Below are positions 26,010 through 34,473 of a stretch of DNA of 64,000 bases, piece by piece. The DNA comes from Rhodobacter sp. (GTDB lineage Bacteria > Pseudomonadota > Alphaproteobacteria > Rhodobacterales > Rhodobacteraceae): positions 62,001 through 126,000 of the forward strand of contig JADJAB010000012.1 of the NCBI GenBank assembly GCA_016704435.1, given 5' to 3'. Position 1 is the first letter of the stretch. The number at the start of each line of letters is the position of its first letter. The notes under the pieces were generated by a model. The model made no database searches and was not told the origin of the DNA. It worked only from the letters and a program-made list of their open reading frames with translations. The position numbers were made by a program, and so were the translations under genes.

Positions 26010-26325
26010 GCCTCTGCCGGCTGTACCGAGGTGGCCAGGGCCGAGGCCGTGCGCCCGGTGGCATCGAGGCCGTGGTGATCGTGACCCCGCACCACTTGCC
26101 CGCGCCGGAGGCGGTCTTCCTGCGGGCCGGAATCGATGTGGTCCGCGACAAACCCTTGCCGGTCACCCCGGCAGAGGTTGCGGCGATGGCGGCGGGGGCC
26201 CTTCAGACCGGGCGACGGTTTCTGGTCACACTGACAATACCGGCCGTGGCATGGTGCGCCGGACGTGCGAGATGGTGCAAACGGGCGCGCTGGGGCGGCT
26301 GGACGCAGGTCGAGGGACAGACTAG
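26010..26325 (+). pseudogene. decayed Gfo/Idh/MocA oxidoreductase remnant
   Basis: The 476 bases between 25846 and 26321 hold no intact gene. On the + strand pieces of a Gfo/Idh/MocA dehydrogenase appear in order in three different frames: TEVARAEAVRP near 26030, then GIEAVVIVTPHHLPAPEAVF...GIDVVRDKPLPVTPAEV (about 26062-26230), then MVRRTCEMVQTGALGRLDAG (about 26250-26310). Both ends of the gene are missing. The Lys-Pro of the active motif remains (RDKP). With at least two frame changes and truncation at both sides this is a true remnant, more decayed than the single-indel genes elsewhere. It lies against the LacI gene on the other strand. Confidence 0.6.
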
Positions 26326-27344
26326 CGGAGCGGCACATTCTCGCGCAGCAGGATGCGCGGCTCGATGTCCTTCAGCGCCAACAGGGGAGCGCTGGAGGCG
26401 ATGGCGCCCAGAAGCCGGATGACCGCCTGCTCGCCGACCAGCCTTGCATTCTGGTCGATCACCACGTCGATCAGGTCTTCGGCCAACCAGGTGCGGGTGC
26501 TGTTGGTCAGGTCGTGCATGATGACGAAAGGTCGCGTGCCCCTGGCCTCTTGCAAGGCCTGCACGATCCCGGTGCGGCCCGCGCCAATGCAGTAAAGGCC
26601 GACCAGATCGGGCGTCGACCGCAGCAGCGCCTCCGCCGCGGTGTGCGAGCGGGCGTTATCCTCGCCGGTCTCGACCGCGGGCAACAAGGTCAGATGCGGG
26701 AAGTCATGCTCCAGAAGCGCACGAAAGCCCTGCTCGCGGCCCTGATGCCCGTGATAGGCGCGCGAACCGAGGAACAGGCCGACCGACCCCTGCACCGCCC
26801 CGGCCAACCGCCCCATCAGCAGCGCCGCCGTCCGCCCCGCCACCACGTTGTCCACCCCCACATAGGCCGAGCGCGGCGTCGCCAGCACGTCCGAGGCGAT
26901 GGTGATCACCCGCACCCCCGCCTCGCACAGCCGACGGATCGCCAACCGCGTCTTGGGGTGGTCGACGGTGACCAGCCCGACCCCGCTGGTGCGCAGCGAC
27001 AGGCCCTCCAGCGCGGGCAGCAGCGCCTCGGGGCCGAAGCCGTCGATCTGGCGGATGCTGCAAGAGGCGACAAGCGGCAGGCCGGCCGCAAAACTTCGGA
27101 TGCTGGCCGCCATCTCGCCCATGAAACCGGCGTTCAGGAACGGAATGAAGAACTCCAGATGCGCGGGGCGCGAGGGCAGGGGGACCATGCCCTCGAAGGG
27201 CAGATAGCCCAGGGCCTGTGCCGCCTGCAGCACCCGCTGGCGGTTGGCGGCCGACACGCCGGCGCGGCTGTTCAGCGCCCGGTCCACCGTGGCGGTGGAT
27301 ACCCCGGCACGGCGGGCGATATCGGTGATCGTGGTCTTGCCCAT
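26322..27344 (-). CDS. LacI-family transcriptional regulator
   Basis: A 340-residue repressor. The LacI helix-turn-helix and hinge are at residues 1-60 (TITDIARRAGVSTATVDRALN) and the periplasmic-binding-protein-like effector domain follows (LVTVDHPKTRLAIRRL, SAYVGVDNVVAGRTAALLM, GLYCIGAGRTG). The effector is probably a sugar. It stands upstream of the cluster I operon on the same strand and is divergent from the cluster II desaturase gene, with a perfect palindrome in the shared intergenic region, so it could control either or both clusters. Confidence 0.9.
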   Translation of the reverse strand: MGKTTITDIARRAGVSTATVDRALNSRAGVSAANRQRVLQAAQALGYLPFEGMVPLPSRPAHLEFFIPFLNAGFMGEMAASIRSFAAGLPLVASCSIRQIDGFGPEALLPALEGLSLRTSGVGLVTVDHPKTRLAIRRLCEAGVRVITIASDVLATPRSAYVGVDNVVAGRTAALLMGRLAGAVQGSVGLFLGSRAYHGHQGREQGFRALLEHDFPHLTLLPAVETGEDNARSHTAAEALLRSTPDLVGLYCIGAGRTGIVQALQEARGTRPFVIMHDLTNSTRTWLAEDLIDVVIDQNARLVGEQAVIRLLGAIASSAPLLALKDIEPRILLRENVPLR

Positions 27345-27445
27345 GGCTTTGCCCGTGCTTTGATGCGGCCTAGCACGCCGGGTGTGGCGCTGTCATCCTG
27401 CCAGGCAATCAGGCGCAGTTGATGTGATCTGATGCGAATCCTGGT

Positions 27446-27462
27446 TGCGACATCCTGTCGCA
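27446..27462. promoter_or_regulatory. palindromic operator candidate for LacI regulator
   Basis: TGCGACATCCTGTCGCA is a perfect inverted repeat with 7-base arms and a 3-base spacer in the 249-base region between the divergent LacI and desaturase genes. A related half, GATGCGA, lies 15 bases upstream. Length and position fit a LacI-family operator, although the odd centre differs from the classical CG-centred form. Confidence 0.45.
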
Positions 27463-27593
27463 TGCCGGAGGATCGGGGGCCTTCGCGGTCGGCAAAGGTC
27501 CCCGAAGAGACGACGGCGCGCAATGCGGACCCCGGCGGGACGGAGGAACTTCTTGTATCATCACGACCGATCGAAGCGGCGCAGGGCTGCACC

Positions 27594-28742
27594 ATGACCG
27601 CTGCCGATGCCAAAACCGGCCTGGTTCCGGCGCGCGACTATACCCTGACCGGTCCGTCTGCCCGCGCCGCAGTCGAACGCGGTCTGGCCGCGGCCGAGTG
27701 GTATCACACTGAGGTTCCGCGCAAGCTGATGAAGGACCTCATGCAGCGCCGCGACGATCCGGCGATCCGCGACACGCTTCTCTGGGTCGCGCTGCACATC
27801 GCCCTTGCGGCGGGCGGCATCTGGTTCTGGGGCAGCTGGGCCGCGGTGCCGTTCTGGCTGGCCTACGGCGTGCTTTACGGCTCGGCCTGCGATTCGCGCT
27901 GGCACGAATGCGGCCATGGCACGGCCTTCCGCACCCCATGGATGAACGACGTGGTCTATCACATCGCCTCGTTCCAGGTGATCCGCAACCCGGTCAACTG
28001 GCGCTGGAGCCATGCCCGCCACCACACCGACACCATCATCGTCGGCCGCGATCCCGAGATCGTCTGGATGCACCCGGTCAAGCTGGCGCTGAAGGCGCTG
28101 GCCTTCACCGGCATCGTCGACACCTGGGCCTCGCTCAAGGTGCTGGCGCGCAATGCGGCGGGCATCCTGTCGGCGGATGAGCGCGACTATATCCCTGAAA
28201 GCGAATGGCCGAAGGCGGTGTTCTGGGCGCGGGTGCATGTGGCGATCCATGCCGCCACCGCCGCGGTGGCGCTGGGGATGCTGGCGGCAGGACTGGGCTG
28301 GAAGGCGGCGATCCCGTTCCTGCTGATCGGCGGTCCGCGGGCCTATGGCTGCTGGCACATGGTGATGACCGGCCTGCTGCAGCACGGCGGGCTGGCCGAA
28401 GATGTGCTGGACCACCGGCTGAACAGCCGCACCGTCTACATGAACCCGGTGTCGCGCTGGCTGTACTGGAACATGAACTACCATATCGAACATCACATGT
28501 TCCCGATGGTGCCCTATCACGCGCTGCCTCGCCTGCACGAGGCGATCAGGCACGACCTGCCGGCGCCGAACATCTCGATGGTCGATGCCTACAAGGAGGT
28601 CTGGGACGCCGTCCTGCGCCAGCGGCACGAGAAGGGCTATTTCATCCGCCACGATCTGCCGCCGACCGCCCGGCCCTATCGCGGCGACCTGCACGATGCA
28701 GTTCCCGCCCGCGAGATGGCCGACGAGACCGCGCCCGCATGA
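27594..28742 (+). CDS. membrane fatty acid desaturase/hydroxylase family protein in a sugar-uptake cluster
   Basis: A 382-residue di-iron membrane enzyme. The histidine boxes are HECGHGTAF (about residues 104-112), HARHHTDT (about 141-148) and NYHIEHHMFP (about 295-304), with hydrophobic segments near 60-95, 165-185 and 215-250. I chose the ATG at 27594; the longer frame adds unrelated residues. It starts the + strand operon and overlaps the PanB-like gene as ATGA. A desaturase-type oxygenase leading a CUT2 sugar cluster is unusual; it may hydroxylate a small substrate rather than a fatty acid. Confidence 0.82.
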   Translation: MTAADAKTGLVPARDYTLTGPSARAAVERGLAAAEWYHTEVPRKLMKDLMQRRDDPAIRDTLLWVALHIALAAGGIWFWGSWAAVPFWLAYGVLYGSACDSRWHECGHGTAFRTPWMNDVVYHIASFQVIRNPVNWRWSHARHHTDTIIVGRDPEIVWMHPVKLALKALAFTGIVDTWASLKVLARNAAGILSADERDYIPESEWPKAVFWARVHVAIHAATAAVALGMLAAGLGWKAAIPFLLIGGPRAYGCWHMVMTGLLQHGGLAEDVLDHRLNSRTVYMNPVSRWLYWNMNYHIEHHMFPMVPYHALPRLHEAIRHDLPAPNISMVDAYKEVWDAVLRQRHEKGYFIRHDLPPTARPYRGDLHDAVPAREMADETAPA

Positions 28743-29569
28743 CCCGCGCGCCCAAACCCCGCCTTCTGCCCACCGTCGCCGATCTGCGCGCAGCAAAGGG
28801 CCGGCGCCAGCTGACCATGCTGCGCTATTTCTCGCTGGACGAGGCGGCGGCGGCCGAGGCGGCGGGAATCGACATCGCCTCGGTCCCGGCCGAGATCGTG
28901 CTGGACCCGCGCTACCGTCAGGCCGCGCCTTCGGTGTTTTCGATGACCGGGCTGACCCATCTTCAGGCCGGATCGGCGGACGACTACCTGCGCTGGTCTG
29001 GCGATGCGATCAACCGGGGCGCCGATGCGGTCTATTGCTCGGGCTCCTTGCGCACGGTCGAACATCTGGCGCGCGAACATATCCCGGTCGTCGGCCATGT
29101 CGGGCTGGTGCCCGCGCGCGCGACATGGACCGGGGGCTTTCGCGCCGTGGGCAAATCGGCCGAGGCGGCGCTGGCGCTTTACGACGAGGTTCGCGCCTAT
29201 GAGGCGGCCGGCGCCTTTGCGGTGGAGATCGAGGTTGTCCCGGCCGAGGTCGCCGCGGCGATTTCCGCCCGTGTCGGCATATTGCTGTGGTCGATGGGGG
29301 CCGGGGCGGGCTGCGATGCGCAATATCTCTTTGCCAACGATATCCTTGGCTACACCGAGGGGCATGTGCCCCGACATTCCAAGGTCTACCGCAACTTTGC
29401 CGCCGAACATGCCAGGCTGCAGGAAGAACGCACCGCCGCCTTCCGCGAATTTGCCGACGATGTCGCGGGCGGCGCCTTCCCGCAGGACGACCACATCCTG
29501 CACATGGGGAAGGCCGAACTTGACGGGTTCATGGCCGGGCTGGAACGCCGCCGCGCGACGACCGGCTGA
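28739..29569 (+). CDS. PanB-like (ketopantoate hydroxymethyltransferase superfamily) protein with altered active site
   Basis: A 276-residue TIM-barrel protein of the PEP-mutase/PanB superfamily. The second half resembles PanB well: IPVVGHVGLVPARATWTGG, FRAVGKSAEAAL, AFAVEIEVVPAEV and GAGAGCDAQYLFANDILGY. In the first half the PanB metal motif (G-D-S) is replaced by SVPAE and the Lys-Glu-Gly-Gly loop is not visible. It is therefore unlikely to be the housekeeping PanB and may be a lyase or hydroxymethyltransferase for another keto acid. It overlaps the desaturase gene by four bases and is followed by the binding protein. Confidence 0.72.
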   Translation: MTRAPKPRLLPTVADLRAAKGRRQLTMLRYFSLDEAAAAEAAGIDIASVPAEIVLDPRYRQAAPSVFSMTGLTHLQAGSADDYLRWSGDAINRGADAVYCSGSLRTVEHLAREHIPVVGHVGLVPARATWTGGFRAVGKSAEAALALYDEVRAYEAAGAFAVEIEVVPAEVAAAISARVGILLWSMGAGAGCDAQYLFANDILGYTEGHVPRHSKVYRNFAAEHARLQEERTAAFREFADDVAGGAFPQDDHILHMGKAELDGFMAGLERRRATTG

Positions 29570-29587
29570 CGTCGAAAAAATCGAACG

Positions 29588-29604
29588 CCGGGCATTCCGC
29601 CCGG
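29588..29604 (+). promoter_or_regulatory. short hairpin upstream of binding-protein gene
   Basis: CCGGGC, a five-base loop and GCCCGG form a perfect 6-bp stem in the 60 bases between the PanB-like stop and the binding-protein start. It may act as an attenuator or processing site that separates expression of the enzymes from the transporter. Confidence 0.35.
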
Positions 29605-29629
29605 AGAACAACAGAAGAGGAAACCGAAG

Positions 29630-30565
29630 ATGCTGAGACGCACATTCCTGGGGGCGACGGCGGTTCTGGCGCTGGGCGCGGGCCTTGCTGCGGCACAGGA
29701 CGCCAAGACCTACTACTGGATCTCGCATGGCGGCCCGGCCGACCCGGTCTGGACCTACTTCCTGCAAGGCGCCGAGACCTGGGCGGCGCAGACCGGCAAC
29801 ACGGTCAACACCTCGTTCCATTCCGGCGACGTGCCCAGCCAGCAAGAGGCGGTGCGCGCCGCGATTGCCGCCGGGGCGGATGGCATCTGCTCGACCAGCC
29901 CGGACCCCGGCTCGATGGTCGAAGTGGTGTCCGAGGCCCGCGCGGCGGGCATTCCGATCGTCAACTTCAACACGCCCGACGCGGCGCCGGACTGGAACGC
30001 CTATGTCGGCGGGGATCTGCTGTATGTCGGCCGGTCCTGGGCGCAGTATCTGGTCGACAACGGCCATGTGAAGGAAGGCGATTTCGTCTGGATGCCGGTC
30101 GAGGTGCCCGGCGCCTCCTACGGTGTCGAGGAAGAAAAGGGCATTGCCGAGGTGTTCACGCCCCTGAACATCACCTGGGAAATCACCGACGCCACGCTGG
30201 ACCAGGCCGAGATAATCACACGGATGACCGACTACGTCACCGCCAACCGCGACAGGATCAGCGCGATGATCGGTCTGGGCGACATGGTGACCGGATCGGT
30301 CCAGCGGGTCTGGGAACAGGCCGGCGTGCAGCCGGGCGAGATTCCGGTCGTCGGCTGGGGCAACTCGCTCGACACCACGCAAGAGGTGATGGACGGCTAT
30401 GTCATGGCCGGCATGTGGCAGGACCCGCAGGCGACGTCCTACATGTGCCTGTCGGTGCTGATGATGGAAGGCGACGGCATCCCGGTCGGCTTCGACATCA
30501 TCACCGGTGCGCTGTATGAGAAAGATACGGCGATGGTCTATCACAAGATCATGGGCGGCAACTGA
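29630..30565 (+). CDS. periplasmic sugar-binding protein of CUT2 ABC transporter
   Basis: A 311-residue RbsB-type binding protein with a signal peptide ending about residue 22 (LALGAGLAAAQ). The two lobes are seen in TYYWISHGGPADPVWTYFLQG, AGADGICSTSPDP, GIPIVNFNTPD and VVGWGNSLDTTQ. Several Trp and Tyr residues could stack on a sugar ring. The order binding protein, permease, short ATPase is that of FrcBCA-type systems. AGAGGAAACCGAAG precedes the ATG. Confidence 0.87.
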   Translation: MLRRTFLGATAVLALGAGLAAAQDAKTYYWISHGGPADPVWTYFLQGAETWAAQTGNTVNTSFHSGDVPSQQEAVRAAIAAGADGICSTSPDPGSMVEVVSEARAAGIPIVNFNTPDAAPDWNAYVGGDLLYVGRSWAQYLVDNGHVKEGDFVWMPVEVPGASYGVEEEKGIAEVFTPLNITWEITDATLDQAEIITRMTDYVTANRDRISAMIGLGDMVTGSVQRVWEQAGVQPGEIPVVGWGNSLDTTQEVMDGYVMAGMWQDPQATSYMCLSVLMMEGDGIPVGFDIITGALYEKDTAMVYHKIMGGN

Positions 30566-30572
30566 CGCCCCC

Positions 30573-30596
30573 GGCCGCCTCCCTTGCGGGGCGGCC
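30573..30596 (+). terminator. intercistronic hairpin after binding-protein gene
   Basis: GGCCGCC, a ten-base loop and GGCGGCC make a 7-bp stem between the binding-protein stop and the permease start, the same arrangement as in the other transporters of this window. Confidence 0.5.
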
Positions 30597-30625
30597 CCCC
30601 CTTTCCCCCACCGACAGGACCGATG

Positions 30626-31644
30626 ATGACCGATCCCGCCACCACGACCGGGGCGCATCCGCCCGAACCGGGGCTTGCCCGGCGGCTGATCGCCAAGCCC
30701 GAATTCGGGCCGCTGGTGCTGCTGGTGGTGATGATCGCCGTTTTCACCGCGATCAATCCGGCCTTCGCCTCGATCACCAACATCGGCAATGCGCTGACCT
30801 TCACGGTGGAACTGGGGCTGATCGCGCTGGCGATGACGCTTCTGATGACGGCGGGCGAATTCGACCTGTCGGTCGGCTCGGTCTTCGGTTTTGCGCCGGT
30901 GGTGATGTGGGCCTTCTTCAACGCCGGGATCCTGCCCTTGCCGGTGGCCTTCGTGGTGGCGCTGCTGATCGCGCTGGGCATCGGGCTGGTCTCGGGCCTG
31001 TTCGTCACGCGGCTGGGCATACCGTCGTTTCTGGTCACGCTGGGGATGCTGCTGGTGGTGCGCGGCTCCGCCTTGTGGCTGACCTCGGGTTTTCCGCAGC
31101 GCACCTGGGACGCGGGCGAGCAATGGCTGGCCGAGGTGCTGGTGGGCGATTTCTTCATCGGCGGCTTGCGGATCTACATGAGCCTGATCTGGTTCATCCT
31201 GCTGGCCATCACCCTTCACCTGCTCTTGACCCGCACCAGGTTCGGCAACTGGATCCAAGCCACCGGCGGCAACCCCGGTGCTGCCCGCAACCGCGGTGTG
31301 CCGACGAAACGGGTCAAGGTGATCCTGTTCATGCTGTCCTCGGCCATGGCGGCCTTTGCCGGCATCATCTCGTCGATCCGGGTCTCGGCCGCCAACCCCA
31401 ACTCGGGCACCGGCTACGAGCTGGAGGTGATCGCCATGGTCGTCATCGGCGGCACCGTGCTGACCGGCGGACGCGGCACCATCATCGGCACCGTGCTGGG
31501 GTGTTGATCCTGCGGCTGATGCGCAACGGCATCGTGCTGATCGGGGTGCCGGGGCTGGCCTACAACATCTTCATCGGTGCGATCATCCTGGGCATGATGG
31601 CGCTGCATGCCGCGCTGGAACGCCGGCATAACGCGGGGACCTGA
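30626..31644 (+). CDS. CUT2-type sugar ABC transporter permease, frameshifted near the 3' end
   Basis: A RbsC-like permease of about 339 residues when repaired, with ten hydrophobic segments, GEFDLSVGSVFGF (about 82-94) and VVIGGTVLTGGRGTIIGT. At a G run 31498-31501 the printed frame ends with LGC; adding one G restores GTVLGVLILRLMRNGIVLIG and a normal end (RRHNAGT) at 31644, three bases before the ATPase ATG. A one-base sequence error is more likely than a broken gene. AGGA before the second of two ATG codons decides the start. Confidence 0.83.
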
Positions 31645-31646
31645 CG

Positions 31647-32414
31647 ATGGCCGAGACCTCTGCCGATACCCCGCTGGTCGAGATGCGCCACATCGAGAAA
31701 TACTATGGCCGCGTCCACGCCCTGCACGACGTCAACCTGACCATCCGCAAGGGCGAGATCGTCGGCCTTCTGGGCGACAACGGCGCCGGGAAATCCACCC
31801 TGATCAAGGTCCTGTCGGGGGCGGTGCCCTATACCTCGGGCGAGATCCTCATCAAGGGCCGCCCGGTCAGCATGACCTCGACCAACGACGCGATCGACGC
31901 CGGGATCGAGACGATCTACCAGGACTCGGCACTGGTGCCGCAGTTGTCGATCGCGCGCAACCTGTTCCTGGGGCGCGAACTCTGCCGCGGCCGCGTGCTG
32001 GGCCGGCTGGACCAGGACCGGATGAACAGCATTGCCGGCGATCTGCTGAAGCGGGTGGGCATATCCAAGAACATCCCGCCGACCACGCCGATCGGCTCGC
32101 TTTCGGGGGGCGAACGGCAGGCGGTGGCCATCGCCCGCGCGATGTATTTCGACAGCGACCTGATCATTCTGGACGAGCCGACCAACAACCTTGGCGTGGC
32201 TGAAACCCAGGGCGTGCTGCGCTTCGTGCGCGAGGCGCGCGACAAGGGGCATTCGTGCATCTTCATCGCCCACAACATCCACCATGTGTTTCAGGTGGTC
32301 GATCGGATGGTGGTGATGCGGCGCGGCACCGTGGTGGCCGATGACCTCAGCCCGAAGACCTCGACCATCCAGGATGTCGAGGATGTCATCACCGGCGACC
32401 ATGTGGCGCTGTGA
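31647..32414 (+). CDS. sugar ABC transporter ATPase, single-domain (FrcA-like)
   Basis: A 255-residue single nucleotide-binding domain. Walker A is GDNGAGKSTL (about 41-50), the Q-loop YQDSA, the signature LSGGERQAVAIARA (about 151-164) and Walker B LIILDEPTNNL, with the switch His in IAHNIHH. The short length sets it apart from the double-domain ATPases of the other two sugar clusters and agrees with FrcA-type systems in alphaproteobacteria, where it works as a homodimer with one permease species. It overlaps the next gene as TGATG. Confidence 0.9.
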   Translation: MAETSADTPLVEMRHIEKYYGRVHALHDVNLTIRKGEIVGLLGDNGAGKSTLIKVLSGAVPYTSGEILIKGRPVSMTSTNDAIDAGIETIYQDSALVPQLSIARNLFLGRELCRGRVLGRLDQDRMNSIAGDLLKRVGISKNIPPTTPIGSLSGGERQAVAIARAMYFDSDLIILDEPTNNLGVAETQGVLRFVREARDKGHSCIFIAHNIHHVFQVVDRMVVMRRGTVVADDLSPKTSTIQDVEDVITGDHVAL

Positions 32415-33460
32415 TGCGGATCGCGGCCGAGGGCATCAGCTTTGGGTTTCGCGCTGCAACCGGCTTGCTGGACGGGTTCGAGGTGCTGGACAACGGTCGC
32501 CGGATCGCGCCATTGCACCGCGCGCCCTGGGTCGGCACGGATGAGCAGATGCCGGAAGGCGAGGCGCCGCTGATGGCGCATCTGGGCGGCGATTTCTTCT
32601 GCGCGCCCTTTGCGCTGGCGGAAGGTGGCGCGCCCTTGCACGGCTGGCCGCCGAATGCGCCCTGGACCGTGCGGTCAACCTTTGGCGGCCATCTGAAGGC
32701 CGTGCTGGGCAAGAAGGTGCAGGGTGCCGCGCTGATGAAGGACCTTTGGGTGATCGACGGCCACCCTTTCGTCTATCAAAAGCACTTGTTCTATGACGGG
32801 CAGGGCCGCATCAGCTTTGCCAACCACGCCAATGTCTCGGTGCCGAACGGGGCGCTGATCCGCACCTCGGCCAAGTCGCATTGGGAAACGCCGCAGACCC
32901 CGCAGGAAAGCGACCCGGCGCGTGGCCGCTCGGCCTTGGCCTATCCGGCGCGGGCGACCGATCCGCGCGACTTTCCCGGACCTGGCGGCCCCAGCGACCT
33001 GACCCGCTATCCCTGGAACCCCAGGCACGAGGATTTCGTGGTGGGGGTCGAGGCAAAGGGCCATTGGCTGGGCTGGACCGCCGTGACCCGCCCGGCCGAG
33101 CGTGACCTCTACCTGTCGCTGCGCAAGACCCGCCAGATGCCGATGACGATGCTGTGGCATTCCAACGGTGGTCGCGACTATGCGCCCTGGTCGGGCCGGC
33201 ATTTCGGGTGCCTTGGCGTCGAGGAAGGGGCGGCGGCGCATATGCTGGATATCTCGACCGAGGCCGACCTTTGCGGCCCCGGCGCGCTGGATCTGGTGCC
33301 CGGCGGCTTCGCCACGGTGACCCATGTCATCGGTGCAATCGACTGGCCGATGGGCGAGCCGGTCGCCTCCATCACAGCGCTGGACGCCGCGATGTGCATA
33401 ACCGGCGAAGGCGGTGCCACCCGCACCGTGCCCTGCATGACGGCCTTGCTGAGGGACTGA
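32414..33460 (+). CDS. galactose-mutarotase-fold (aldose 1-epimerase-like) protein
   Basis: A 348-residue soluble beta-rich protein. It has the general pattern of the aldose-epimerase superfamily: LHRAPWVG, MAHLGGDFFCAPFA, then LHGWPPNAPWTV, which resembles the HGxxRxxPW substrate motif of mutarotases, and ITAL near the end. Sequence similarity is visible only at these points, so the substrate and even activity remain uncertain. It sits between the ATPase and a 2-hydroxyacid dehydrogenase in the cluster II operon; sugar anomer conversion after uptake would fit. Confidence 0.55.
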   Translation: MRIAAEGISFGFRAATGLLDGFEVLDNGRRIAPLHRAPWVGTDEQMPEGEAPLMAHLGGDFFCAPFALAEGGAPLHGWPPNAPWTVRSTFGGHLKAVLGKKVQGAALMKDLWVIDGHPFVYQKHLFYDGQGRISFANHANVSVPNGALIRTSAKSHWETPQTPQESDPARGRSALAYPARATDPRDFPGPGGPSDLTRYPWNPRHEDFVVGVEAKGHWLGWTAVTRPAERDLYLSLRKTRQMPMTMLWHSNGGRDYAPWSGRHFGCLGVEEGAAAHMLDISTEADLCGPGALDLVPGGFATVTHVIGAIDWPMGEPVASITALDAAMCITGEGGATRTVPCMTALLRD

Positions 33461-33462
33461 CC

Positions 33463-34473
33463 ATGCGCATCCTCTACGACCCCGACCCGCGCGCCACGGA
33501 CGAGATATTCTCGGCCCAGGACCTGACGCTGCTGCGCAGCCATGAAGTGATCGAATGGCAGGGTGAGGACCGCGAAGCCTTTTACGCCCGCCACCTGCCG
33601 GATACTGAAATCCTGATCTCGCAGCAGTCGATGGGCGCCGACCGGCTGGCCCTTGCCCCCGCCTTGCGGGCCATCTTCAACGTCGAGACCAACTTCCTGC
33701 CCAACGTCGACTACGAGGAGTGCTTTCGCCGCGGCATCCATGTGCTGGCCCCCGGCGCGGTGTTTGCCGCCCCGGTCGCGGAAATGGCGCTGGGCATGGC
33801 GCTGTCGCTGGCGCGCAACATCCATGGCGAACATGCGGCCTTTCTGGCAGGCGGCGAGAAATGGCTGTTCGACGGCAATGCTGGCTCCGAACTCTTGGCC
33901 GGATCGACCGTCGGCATCATCGGCTTCGGCGATCTGGGCCGGGCGCTGCACAGGTTGTTGCAGCCCTTTGCCCCTCGCGTGCAGGTGCATGACCCCTGGC
34001 TGCCGGAAGGCCATTTGCGGCGGTTGGGTGTGGAGCCGGTCAGCTTTGACCGGCTGATGGCGGAAAACCGGTTCGTCTTCGTCATGGCCACGATCACCAC
34101 CGACAACGCCGGCAAGATCGACGCCCGCGCGCTTGGCCTGATGCAGCCCGGCGCGATGCTGCTGCTGATGTCGCGTGCCGCGGCGGCCGATTTCCCCGCG
34201 CTGACGGCTGCCGCGCGAGCGGGCCGCATCCGCGTTGCGACCGATGTCTTCCCGGTCGAACCCACGCCGCAAGATGACCCGATCCGCGCCACGCCCAACA
34301 TGCTGTTTTCACCCCACCGTGCCGGCGCCCTGCGCTTTGCCCTGCGCGAGATTGGCACACGGGCGCTGGAGGACATCGCCCTGATCGCCCGCGGCCTGCC
34401 CCCCGTCGCCTGCCGGCGGGCCGAGCGCGAGACGGTGGCGCGGATGCGCTCGATGCCGGTGGCGAAGGGTTAG
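33463..34473 (+). CDS. D-isomer-specific 2-hydroxyacid dehydrogenase family protein
   Basis: A 336-residue NAD(P)-dependent dehydrogenase. The Rossmann motif is GIIGFGDLGRAL (about residues 150-161); the catalytic Arg is in LMSRAAAADFPAL, the Glu in DVFPVEPTPQDDP and the His in FSPHRAGA. All three active-site residues are thus present. It reduces a 2-keto acid or oxidises a 2-hydroxy acid. It is the last gene of the cluster II + strand operon, with GAGGGACTGACC before the ATG, and its stop overlaps the stop of the convergent RpiR gene. Confidence 0.88.
   Translation: MRILYDPDPRATDEIFSAQDLTLLRSHEVIEWQGEDREAFYARHLPDTEILISQQSMGADRLALAPALRAIFNVETNFLPNVDYEECFRRGIHVLAPGAVFAAPVAEMALGMALSLARNIHGEHAAFLAGGEKWLFDGNAGSELLAGSTVGIIGFGDLGRALHRLLQPFAPRVQVHDPWLPEGHLRRLGVEPVSFDRLMAENRFVFVMATITTDNAGKIDARALGLMQPGAMLLLMSRAAAADFPALTAAARAGRIRVATDVFPVEPTPQDDPIRATPNMLFSPHRAGALRFALREIGTRALEDIALIARGLPPVACRRAERETVARMRSMPVAKG

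Noticed and set aside
26010..26325. A new small gene upstream of LacI
   Set aside because: Fragments in three frames match one dehydrogenase family; a remnant explains them better than a new gene.
28676..31258. Long open frame (860 codons) on the - strand opposite the PanB-like, binding-protein and permease genes
   Set aside because: It is a GC-driven shadow of three well-supported + strand genes, with low-complexity Gln/His/Arg/Asp composition and no domain.
32414..33460. Assignment as a specific aldose 1-epimerase gene (galM)
   Set aside because: Only the HGWPPNAPW-like motif and general fold pattern agree; catalytic residues cannot be confirmed, so a family-level call was kept.
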